From Agarophyton chilense (lineage: Eukaryota > Rhodophyta > Florideophyceae > Gracilariales > Gracilariaceae): a DNA stretch of 64,000 nt. The stretch spans positions 310,001 to 374,000 of the forward strand of contig JARGXX010000001.1 in the NCBI GenBank assembly GCA_030374765.1. Reading direction: 5' to 3'. Below, piece after piece: positions 32,930 through 41,988 of the stretch (positions are counted from its first letter, which is position 1; each line of letters starts with the position of its first letter). The notes under the pieces were generated by a model. That model worked only from the letters and a program-made list of their open reading frames with translations. It searched no databases and was not told the DNA's origin. The position numbers and the translations under genes were made by a program.

Positions 32930-34842
32930 TACGCCAACCGTACGGTGTTTTCCTCCTGTACGGGAGGGGTTGAGTCCAAGTTTGGTGTTTCCTCGATGAT
33001 ATTGACCTGTACCGGTGTACGGGGTTGGAACCTATCTGGTGCTTGCGTTGAAGACTTATAGAGGCGTTGGTGATTCTGCATGCGAGTCTGAATCAACTGG
33101 TCTCTCATCTCTGGAGGTAAGTTAGCGCAATTGTTTGCCAAATGGTCTATCGCGAGACAGAACCAGCCAACGAGGCCTCCAGTTTGGGGGTCTCGCGTTA
33201 CCATTGAGGGGGGCTTCGAAACCTGGTTGGTAGTAGCAGTGGCGCAGGATGTGGGTGTCCAGTTATGGGAGTTCGCTCCCTGCATCCTCTGCGAGCTCAT
33301 CGCACTTGGCGGCGATTGTCCCGAGTTTGGTGTACGGGTTGACGACCAATTTCCTACCGTCGAAGGTTTCGAGAACCGCCCCTGGGTCGCTACCAAGTGG
33401 ATAGCGGTCCCTGTAGGTACTTGGATGTGCGAGCTACCCTCTGAGGTTGTGGTGTTTTCAATTTCAGAGACCGACCTTTTCGAAGTACCCTTCGAGGTTG
33501 GAGGCACGGCTGGTCTCTTTCCCAGCCGAAGGGTATCTCCAAGGCCCTGGGAGTATCGAGCCAGCCCATTGCAGTCTACCTTTCGGTTAGTGGCCAGGTA
33601 ATTGCGTACCTGGGAACGGATCGCTTTGTCGACATTGTCGGAAAATAGCGACTTTAACCTAGAGGTAGTGAACAAATTACCACAATGGGTTGCCAGATTC
33701 CACAGCGCGAGCGAAAACTCCGATTCTGTTTGCCCAGAACGTTGATGGTAGGCGAGGACTTCCGAATAAGCCTCTTGGATAACCTCATCGGTGGCGTATT
33801 TTTCCAAAAAGAAATTGACCACTTCTGGGTATGACTCCACCATCTCTGTACCATCCTCATCCATCGCTAAGGTATTGCCGCGGAGCCTACCCTGCAGCAA
33901 GTAGTATGCTTGTCCTTTCAGGTAAAACTGAAATAGGCACATAGCAGCGCTCTCGGAAAATCTTTTTTGGTCACATGCAAGCTTGAACTTCTGTAGAAAC
34001 TCAATCACCGAAATTGGATCCGTACCTGTGAAGGTTGTGTCACCCATTTTGAAGCTGAGCTTCTTGTGGTGCTTAGTAATCTTCTGAGCAATTTCTTGGG
34101 TGTATTCAGACGACTTTTTGATCAACCGATAAGTCCTGTAATCAACCGCTTTGGTGAACATATCGTTCAACGGTTGGTGCACCTCCAGGTCCATTTCGGT
34201 GTCCGACTCAGAGTCGGACGACTCATTGTATCGCTTATTACCTTTTCGGTTCTTTTTCGACGACTTCTTCGTCGACCTGTTCGGTTTCTTCTTCTTCTTA
34301 CCTTTACGGTCATCATCCGACGATGAACTCGTATCGGAACTGGAGTCCGACGAGTCGGGGTCTGAATCATCCTCTCGATTCTTTCCCCTCTTCGTCCTAC
34401 GCTTCTTACCTTCTCCGTTTCTTCGTCGCTCATCCAACGAGTCAGATGAATCGTCCTTGGGACCACCTCCATGGGTATCCTTTTGAACGAAACCAGTAAT
34501 TGGTGACAGATAAATATCTTGAGGATCTACCTTCCCCGGGACGTCTTGACTCTGCCTTGGATTTTGCAGGTACTCACTATCAATCGGTAAGTGTTTGGAA
34601 TGGGTGTAACGACCCATTTGGAACCCTTGTGGTATGCGCTTTGCGATGTTCACCTGTGTAGGTCGGGATTCTGCGAGTCCCTCGGAAACCCAAAGGTCTT
34701 GCACCGCGCGGTAAACATGCTCTCTAGCATCTGTAAAGAGATACTGTTTCACCATTTCAGGTATCCTGTCCGATAGCTCTTGAGCTGCTCGGTCAACCAC
34801 AATACGGGTAAATGCATCGACGTCCATTGAGGGCGGAACCAT
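32929..34842 (-). CDS. gag: gypsy Gag polyprotein (637 aa)
   Basis: This is an intact 637-codon frame, the structural protein of the retrotransposon particle. Residues about 130-240 are a low-complexity Ser/Asp then Lys-rich region. The retrotransposon gag/capsid-like helical domain follows (AAMCLFQFYLKGQAYYLLQG, YPEVVNFFLEKYA, RLKSLFSDNVDKAIRSQVRN). Near residue 555 a zinc knuckle is visible only in damaged form: GWFCLAIDHLANNC keeps Cys-x4-His-x4-Cys but has Gly in place of the first Cys. The last base of the TAA stop is the first base of the pol ATG. The start at 34842 is the first ATG in frame, though a second in-frame ATG lies five codons in. Confidence 0.88.
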   Translation of the reverse strand: MVPPSMDVDAFTRIVVDRAAQELSDRIPEMVKQYLFTDAREHVYRAVQDLWVSEGLAESRPTQVNIAKRIPQGFQMGRYTHSKHLPIDSEYLQNPRQSQDVPGKVDPQDIYLSPITGFVQKDTHGGGPKDDSSDSLDERRRNGEGKKRRTKRGKNREDDSDPDSSDSSSDTSSSSDDDRKGKKKKKPNRSTKKSSKKNRKGNKRYNESSDSESDTEMDLEVHQPLNDMFTKAVDYRTYRLIKKSSEYTQEIAQKITKHHKKLSFKMGDTTFTGTDPISVIEFLQKFKLACDQKRFSESAAMCLFQFYLKGQAYYLLQGRLRGNTLAMDEDGTEMVESYPEVVNFFLEKYATDEVIQEAYSEVLAYHQRSGQTESEFSLALWNLATHCGNLFTTSRLKSLFSDNVDKAIRSQVRNYLATNRKVDCNGLARYSQGLGDTLRLGKRPAVPPTSKGTSKRSVSEIENTTTSEGSSHIQVPTGTAIHLVATQGRFSKPSTVGNWSSTRTPNSGQSPPSAMSSQRMQGANSHNWTPTSCATATTNQVSKPPSMVTRDPQTGGLVGWFCLAIDHLANNCANLPPEMRDQLIQTRMQNHQRLYKSSTQAPDRFQPRTPVQVNIIEETPNLDSTPPVQEENTVRLA

Positions 34843-35174
34843 CCGGGTATCCGACTTCTTTTAAGGTTAATGTATCCTCGACCGCGAGGGTGACGAGCGC
34901 TATCGCTCGCTCTTCGAGCTAAGGCCATAGCTCCTCCGCTGCAACCTCAATTGGTAATTTCCTTTGAGGTTCCGTTGCCATAGGCGGCGGATCATGTACC
35001 TTTACGGTTTTGTCCCGAGGGTGCCGGAGCAGCTCCTCGGGGTTCTCCAGAATCGGTTGAGCCGATAAGGCTCCTTTAAACCCTTTATGGCTTGGCGGAG
35101 CGCTTGAGCGTCCAATCCTTCTCGGAATCTCGTGTGAACCGTGAAGGTACGACGAAACCTAAAAAAAACTTTCT
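34843..35174. other. gypsy 5' leader between primer-binding site and gag
   Basis: These 330 bp are untranslated leader of the retrotransposon (minus orientation). No ORF of note is seen. The packaging and dimerisation signals would be expected here but cannot be named from sequence. Confidence 0.5.
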
Positions 35175-35188
35175 ATGTCGGGAGACCA
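35175..35188 (-). promoter_or_regulatory. Candidate tRNA primer-binding site of the gypsy element
   Basis: Three bases inside the 5' LTR the coding strand reads TGGTCTCCCGACAT. It starts with TGG, as required to pair with the CCA end of a tRNA. The tRNA species was not determined. Confidence 0.65.
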
Positions 35189-35191
35189 AAA

Positions 35192-35751
35192 TGTCGTACA
35201 ACCACCTCTGGGGTCTGCTACTGTCTTGTCTCGGGAGCGTGGTGACGCTCAACCTTAGAAGGTAGACGTAATATACCTCGATGGTAACAGGGCACCGTGA
35301 AAACCCGTAGGGGCAAACGGCGGGGCAACTAGCCTATACCGTGTAGGTGAACAATGGTAGGCGTCGACGCGCGGTAAAAGCTATGTTGTAGTTGAGAAAC
35401 AATGAACCAAAAGGTATAGGTGTGACCCAAGTGGTGCCTGTCTTTATCAGAATAGGATGGAGGAGGTGCCAGCAAGGCACGGTCTCTGACCTAGTGTCAG
35501 AGACCTGGCCAGCACTGTCTACAGTGTCAGGTGGTCACTCCACTACTGTACTAAAATAAATATAATTACAATTACAATTACTAACAATCACTCAACCAGA
35601 AGGTACATGGCAACAGTACACGTGGCTGACAACACCTAGATGGTAGCTCGCCCGGAGCTGCGTGGCCGATGGTCCCTCGCATCTATCACCTACAAGGTCA
35701 GTGTAGTATATTGACAACCTCAAAGGTCAAACCTTCTGCCACTATACGACA
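35192..35751 (-). repeat. 5' LTR of the gypsy element (560 bp)
   Basis: It is the same as the other LTR but shorter by about 50 bp, missing a segment that in the other copy lies between two GGAGGTGC direct repeats. It contains a perfect hairpin GGTCTCTGAC-CTAGT-GTCAGAGACC at 35481-35505, also recognisable in the other LTR copies. Two solo or partial relatives lie at 56392-57001 and 63712-64000. Confidence 0.92.
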
Positions 35752-35756
35752 TTGTC

Positions 35757-37282
35757 CTCCATCTTTCACAAGAAATGAAGGTTTTTGGTTGGGTACTGCT
35801 ACAAGTGCTGATGAAATATCTCCTCTCACGTTCTACCCAGAGCACTGACATCATCTTTCGATCCAACTCAGGCATTTTCGAGACCATTGACACGTGCTGG
35901 CCTCGTGCCGTCATCGTAAGCTCCGAAAGATGTTTCATAGGAATTTTTCTGGTGGCTGTTTTTACAACCCCAATAAATCAGATTCCTCTTTTCTGAAAGC
36001 TCTTCAGCTCTTCAACAGATGCGAAATATGAATCGGCACAAACGAGTCGATCAGTTTAGAACCAATTTTCAACAAGTCCCATTAAAACAGCTGTTCCATG
36101 CGCATATTCTGATTCAAAAGGCTGTACATCTAGTTGCGTAGCTCCCATCGTGATTTCTATTTTGAGGAGAATTCCACTCCTTACGCAACACACACTGTCT
36201 TTCTTTCACAACCATTTTCAGGTTTCCTATCAAGAGCAGTGTAGTGTGGGAGTCCAATTTCAATCCAGTTCTCTCCAAGTCCATACCAACGTGACATACT
36301 TTGGTCTACGCACAAAGTGTGTAACGGAGTTACGAGAGCTTTTCGATGGTCATTAATAGCTTTCACAAAGTCATAAACGCATGACCACCTGCATTCCTCT
36401 GATTTTTGATCGTTTTCAGAGCCACTGAAAACGATACATTGCCGTATATGTTCAAACCGATTGCCTGACATGATCTTTCCGAGCTGCGTAGATTCAATAT
36501 ATTTTGAAGACGTGTATTTAGGCCAAAGTGGTCTTCTATTTGAAAACTCAAAGCGTGTCATTATCACCATAAAACCGAAAAACTTACAAAATTTCACCTC
36601 CTGTAGTCTGCTTTAAGCCTTTTCTTTCTAGCCGAACGTTGATAGATCGAAATATGTTTTCTAAATAAGCTACAGGAATCATCCACATGAAAAAATCGTA
36701 TGGAGAGAGTCCCGAGGGTGTATGAATGGCGGAGATAAAATCTCCAACAGGTCCCGTTACTTTCTATTGATGCATTTGCACTCGACGATTCAGAATCAAC
36801 GATACATTTTCCGTTGTCCATTTCGTCGAATGAACTTCCACGAAGCTGTCTTGCGTGTCACTGTTTTTCACAGTAGGAGGGCTCAACAGATTCATTGTGT
36901 GACTGTGATCGCCATCCGTGACAGTATGCTGCTCTTCATTGTTCGAAACTTCATTAGTAGTAGCAGCACCATTTATCTCCACGTTTGAATTGATGGCTTC
37001 TTGACCAGTTGCCTGAACCGTGAATTCATCTCCGGCTTTCTAATTACAAAGTTTGAGAGTGCATAATTTCTCGCGACCAGGTAGCTCGAAGTTTTTCGTG
37101 ACAACAGTGTGTCTCCGATTGTTTTTGACAACAACGTCCACTTTTGAAACACTTCTGCCGACCAGTTTCGTCTTCCATTTCGTGCCAAAGAAGCGTTTAC
37201 AGTCGCTATCTGATGTGATTAGACGTGCGTGGTTGTTTACTCTGTTTCCCACTACACGACAGAGATCCATAGGTGATGACAT
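35757..37282 (-). pseudogene. piggyBac-type transposase, 5' part (copy 2)
   Basis: From ATG 37282 the frame is open for 80 codons (MSSPMDLCRVVGNRVN onward) and then stopped by a TAG. It continues in the same frame (36982-36764) and further in shifted frames (36821-36594, 36597-36181) through the core block VDQSMSRWYGLGENWIE. The gypsy insertion cuts the gene at 35756. The remainder of the transposase lies beyond the insertion at about 24432-23400 on the minus strand. It has more intact sequence at its N-terminus than copy 1 but is still broken by stops, frameshifts and the insertion. Confidence 0.8.
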
Positions 37283-37731
37283 ATATTTATAAATTATGAA
37301 AGAATGAAGTAAGGATGATGTTGTTTACAGGTTGTGGACGATCGTTCGTGATCTTTGAGGTTGACGCCAGAGAAGAAGAGATTGTTGAAAACGTCTAAGC
37401 ACAAAACTTAAGGAAATTGACGAAGTTTACAAAAAATATCGATGTTGAAATTTTGGCCTTATATGAAGCCAATGGTCGTGTAGACACTAGAGGACAGTAA
37501 AAATTCATGATCTGTCCACCAAACATTTTCCAATGCTGTACCTACTACAGGTCTTCCCTTGTTATGTGTAAAAGTGCTCCGTAGACATCGACAGATCACG
37601 AAACACAAACACCTTCCCGCAAAAGATCCAAAAAAGCAAACCCGCCACAAAGGCAACCGGTCGCTTTAGTTCTATTCTTTGGTGCGTCAAATGCAAGCCA
37701 CAATCTTTATGAAGGCGAAGTACCACCGTTT

Positions 37732-38391
37732 TTGTCAACCGCGCGTTCTTTCTCAAAAAGTTACTCGCTCACCATTTCCTATATCGAAACCATGTCTAAA
37801 GTCGACCACAATGAAATATGCCCGGCTGCCACTGTTTTGACGTCCGTAAATGCAGGATTTGATTCCAGACACTCAGTTCCCGACACAGCTTCATGTGCTA
37901 CAGCATCCGTTGTCGCAGACCTGGCTCAATCGACAGCGCAGCCAGTACGAGCCCCAATTGTGCGTCCGCCTTCAATACATCAACGGACGAACAGTGACTC
38001 AAAACATTATGATACTGATACAGTGAATATTTTGTTTGAGATTATGGAAAAAGCAGGATACGGCGATTGGAAGAAACAAAAAAGGTCGCTAAAGGACGTC
38101 TTCTTTGAGTCAACAAAGCTCGCCAATGAAGAGCGAGGGGTTAAACGGTCGGCCAGCGGGTAGCATAAAAGTTTTACACCGATGAAACATGAATATAAGG
38201 CATTTATTGCAAAGATATCAGAATCGAGTCGTGACGGGGATGACGAAGGGTTATTCAATACTCTTGAATACTTTGAAAAGATGCATGAACTAGAGAAAGG
38301 GAACGCTCGGCATGATCCTCCCGCAGTGCTGTGCTGGCAAGATGCTAACGCTGTAAGCGATGCCTTTTGTCGAGCTCCCGAAAAAGGGTGA
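37732..38391 (+). pseudogene. Possible Harbinger companion protein (unrecognised, one stop)
   Basis: This is one frame of 219 codons with a single in-frame TAG at 38161-38163. It encodes a Ser/Thr/Ala-rich N-terminus, a helical basic block (NILFEIMEKAGYGDWKKQKR) and, after the stop, a further helical block (FTPMKHEYKAFIAKISESSR). No domain is recognised with certainty. Its position next to and convergent with a Harbinger transposase, and the DNA-binding-like basic helices, suggest the second ORF of that element. This is inference from layout. A host gene is not excluded. Confidence 0.4.
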
Positions 38392-38599
38392 AACTTAGCC
38401 ACAGTGCAATGATAGAATCTTTCCTGAACACGCAAGAGGAAAGGAATTATCAGTTGATTGATCAGATGAAGAAAGGTAACGAGTAAAAAGTAAAGATGCG
38501 GAGCGTACTCGAGAGGCTGATTGAAAGGCTTTTATCATCATTAGCGAAAGATGCGAGCTTTTAGGTGACGTAGTAAAGAAGATCATCTCTTTGGCGTTT

Positions 38600-39787
38600 A
38601 CCTGCGTTTGTTTCAGCCGTTACAAGCTCATCGCCATCATTACTATCTTGTGGAAGCAGTGTCCCATCATCTCCATCTTCATTCAAACTCATATTGTGCA
38701 ATAGCATGCACGCCAGACAGAAAAAAGAAATATCATCCTCGTGTTGGAGACGGACTCCCCCCTACAACGCATGAAATCTATTTTGGAGCATTCCGAACGC
38801 GCACTCCACAGGTTTTTGCGTGTGATTAGCGACGCTATCCCATATCTTCAGTAAAGGATTTGCTTGTTGCTCCCTTTTTCGTGGTCGGTTTCGTCATATT
38901 TACGTCCAAACTGAATGCCAAATCGCCCATAAGGATAATGGGAACAGGGAATCCAACAATTGTACGGTCTGGATTAGATTGTCCAAGCCATTTTCCAGAC
39001 AGTATGTTTCGCTTCAAAGACCATCGTGAGAAAATTGTAGAGTCACCGAGAACCCCAGGGCGACCTATATCAGTATAAATAAACATCCGTGCTGCTGTAG
39101 CAACAGCAAAAATGACGACACTAGGGTAGCCCTTATAACAGAGGTATTCGTAAAATTGTTCTATTGGGCATGACAACCATTTGATGTGAGTACCATCGAG
39201 TGCTCCAACACAGTACGGTAAAACTCTGATGATTTCAAATTCTTCTATCACTTTCGCTAATTCTTGTTCTGCTGTAGAAAACCGTGTGGTATCCCCGAAT
39301 TCTTTAACGCTGTGACGAGAGACCTCTTTTACTGCACACGATACTGAACTGCACCCTATTACAAGTTGGCAAACTGTTTTCTCACAGGTGGCACCCCCTG
39401 CATACATCAGGAATGCTGCTACTTTTATCTCCGACGAAAGGGGAGGACGCACTTCGTCAAATTTCTTTCCAGTACATCTCGAAGTGAATTTGAGAGATAC
39501 CGGAAAAGACTGCTCGAGATGCAGAACAAGCTTTTCCATGACGCGGTTGTGGGAAACGTAAGACTGAGAGCGTAGTTGATCAACCAGGACCGTTCGTTTC
39601 AGATTCGAACACATGCACGCCCAGCAGTGTCTCTCCTTTGGTCTGGTTTCGAGAGTAGGAGAGGTTGAATTCTATATTCAGCGGAGAGAAGGGCTGGGAT
39701 TATGTGTTCGTCGTCATCTGCAATGGTGATTATTGCAGCAGCAATAATTAATATGGTTTTATGCCGAGATAGGGTTGTGGACGACAT
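38600..39787 (-). pseudogene. PIF/Harbinger-type transposase (HARBI1-like DDE_4), broken
   Basis: Read from 39787 down, a frameshifted N-terminus leads into a 259-codon frame (39614-38835). It contains the family blocks CVGALDGTHIKW (first Asp), CYKGYPSVVIFAVATAARMF, YTDIGRPGVLGDSTIFSRW (second Asp) and PIILMGDLAF (third acidic site). Beyond 38835 the C-terminus continues in another frame with PVECAFGMLQNRFHAL, stopped by TAG, then FFCLACMLLHNMSLNEDGDD to about 38600. It has at least two frameshifts and one stop. It is a different Harbinger lineage from the relic at 4600-6586, which has the GGxxxQRACYSGHIRKH type core. Confidence 0.82.
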
Positions 39788-40813
39788 AGTTTAGGGCCAA
39801 CAAATAGAAGGATGGTGGATGGGTGGTGTTCAACGCCTGGGTTCGCCATCAGGGCAACCCCAAATCCTGGCAATGTCATGGAGAAGTGGAAACTTGGATA
39901 GCTGTCCAGGGAAATGAGAATTACCCTCAGTTATGGGGTATTTAGACACAATGCATTGTGTCCTGTCCAAGTGTACAAAGGACCTTATATTCACTTCAAA
40001 GTCCGTGAGATTTAAGGCGATATCATGCATATTGGTAAAACCTTTTTAAAGCCGCCTGTGTGGCACATTATTACCTACTTGTACGGTGGGCCCTATCGAG
40101 CTCTGTAGACATGGCATTTTGGTCCCACAACTGCGTAATGATGGATAAAATGAGTTGCAGTGTGTTGATTAGTGTATGAGAATATTTTTTCGGGCTGCTA
40201 GGCACAAATAAGGCTTGCTAAAGGTGGTTATTTGGTGGGGTGTGGCTGAACATTTGTTGTAAAGTTTTTTTGCTTCTCATCAGGATACTGGTCCCAATAC
40301 TGAAGAGACTACAACAATCACGGGTAACTACGTTTCCGAATACCTGCAAGCTTCATGCAAAAGCATTGCTTTGCCCGGATACCAATGCACTTCTTTTCTT
40401 GTGGAACTCTTCCGCGCCTTTTATCAAAATTTTGACCAGTGCTTCGACTTATGTGCTCGTACAGTAAGGCTAGGTCTCGTTTCTCTTTGAGTATTGTCAT
40501 TTCTAAATAAAACTGAGTTTTCTGCCGATTCAATTAATAAAAGTGGCGTACTACCACCATATTGAAGTTCAGACAAAGAGGATTCTGTGTTCGCTTGTGT
40601 CCGGTCCTGGAAAAATGTTTTAGATTTCGTGGAGGGTACTGGCGGCAATCCACCCTTTCAAAAGAAATTCGTGCACAAAATGGTGAGTGCATTTGACAAG
40701 GTAGCAACAAGGAAAACTTCGCATTGTCCTTGTGTCATACTACCTCTTGGAAAATCATACGGTGTTGTAAAGCGTACCACGTAGCTCTCTTCTAAGTGGA
40801 TTATATTAGGGCA
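39788..40813. other. No gene recognised
   Basis: Short open frames on both strands (39830-40030, 40240-40467, 40424-40648, 40587-40784) show no domain. The left part may still belong to the Harbinger element, whose termini were not identified. Confidence 0.35.
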
Positions 40814-41813
40814 TATCCCTCCCGGTTGTTTGCCTTTCAGACGTCAAGAGAGGTATTTTTTGTACTCTGCCGGGCATCATTATCATTAGTTTCAAGAGTT
40901 GGGTCTGTTTGTGTAGATCGATCGCAAGTACTTTGAAAAGTATTCCCCGCCACGAGATATGAAAGCTTTGTACTTCTATTTTATAGACCGGGCATGCCTC
41001 AATCCGTCGCATGTATCCCTCCCGGTGGTTTGCCTTTCAGACGTCAAGAGAGGTATTTTTTGTACTCTGCCGGGCATCATTATCATTAGTTTCAAGAGTT
41101 GGGTCTGTTTGTGTAGATCGATCGCAAGTACTTTGAAAAGTATTCCCCGCCACGAGATATGAAAGCTTTGTACTTCTATTTTATAGACCGGGCATGCCTC
41201 AATCCGTCGCATGTATCCCTCCCGGTTGTTTGCCTTTCAGACGTCAAGAGAGGTATTTTTTGTACTCTGCCGGGCATCATTATCATTAGTTTCAAGAGTT
41301 GGGTCTGTTTGTGTAGATCGATCGCAAGTACTTTGAAAAGTATTCCCCGCCACGAGATATGAAAGCTTTGTACTTCTATTTTATAGACCGGGCATGCCTC
41401 AATCCGTCGCATGTATCCCTCCCGGTGGTTTGCCTTTCAGACGTCAAGAGAGGTATTTTTTGTACTCTGCCGGGCATCATTATCATTAGTTTCAAGAGTT
41501 GGGTCTGTTTGTGTAGATCGATCGCAAGTACTTTGAAAAGTATTCCCCGCCACGAGATATGAAAGCTTTGTACTTCTATTTTATAGACCGGGCATGCCTC
41601 AATCCGTCGCATGTATCCCTCCCGGTTGTTTGCCTTTCAGACGTCAAGAGAGGTATTTTTTGTACTCTGCCGGGCATCATTATCATTAGTTTCAAGAGTT
41701 GGGTCTGTTTGTGTAGATCGATCGCAAGTACTTTGAAAAGTATTCCCCGCCACGAGATATGAAAGCTTTGTACTTCTATTTTATAGACCGGGCATGCCTC
41801 AATCCGTCGCATG
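40814..41813. repeat. Tandem array, five copies of a 200-bp unit
   Basis: The unit begins TATCCCTCCCGGT and repeats at exactly 200-bp steps from 40814, 41014, 41214, 41414 and 41614. The copies are almost identical. The visible change is TTGTT in units 1, 3 and 5 against TGGTT in units 2 and 4 just after CCCGG, so the true duplicated unit is a 400-bp dimer. Open frames of 67 and 78 codons on opposite strands recur in every unit only because the DNA repeats. No transposon termini are seen at its edges. Confidence 0.95.
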
Positions 41814-41988
41814 TTCAAATAAATCTGACTGCGTTTTCCGAAGCGTTTTCCGCGATGCTGAGTTCAAAATCTTTCATGCACAGTTTAAATGCGCTCTGAC
41901 TGTATTTTAATTAGATTGTACAATAAACCTACTGCATCGAAGTCTGGGGAGAATTACTTTGTAAATTTTCGTTATAGTTTTTGTCTAC

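Larger units (their letters stand above)
24438..35751 (-). mobile_element. Ty3/gypsy LTR retrotransposon with both LTRs and target duplication
   Basis: The element runs TGTCGTACAA...TATACGACA with the perfect 5-bp duplication TTGTC at 24433-24437 and 35752-35756. Coding is on the minus strand, in the order 5' LTR (35192-35751), primer-binding site, gag, protease, reverse transcriptase, RNase H, integrase. An antisense ORF follows, then the 3' LTR (24438-25046). RT and RNase H before integrase, and a GPY/F-type VGPYKVL module after integrase, assign it to Ty3/gypsy. It sits inside piggyBac copy 2 and itself contains a family B solo LTR (25926-26840). The two LTRs differ by point changes and a roughly 50-bp indel, so it is not a very recent insertion. 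Confidence 0.95.
23319..37486 (-). mobile_element. piggyBac-like transposon, copy 2, split by a gypsy element
   Basis: In minus orientation the left end lies at 37486 (TGTCTACACGACCATTGG on the minus strand) and the right end at 23319 (TGTCTACACGCCCGGCGG on the plus strand). Removing the inserted gypsy element plus one target duplication leaves 2849 bp, the size of copies 1 and 3. The transposase sequence reads straight across the junction in the region homologous to about 2560-2600 of copy 1. Near 23345-23385 the right end carries two successive palindromic motifs of the GGCCTCAYATGAGGCC type. Flanks are CTGG and CTAG. Confidence 0.9.

Noticed and set aside
40976..41818. Repeated 67- and 78-codon ORFs in the tandem array
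   Set aside because: They are open on both strands in every unit only because the DNA is duplicated; no start context, domain or codon pattern supports translation.
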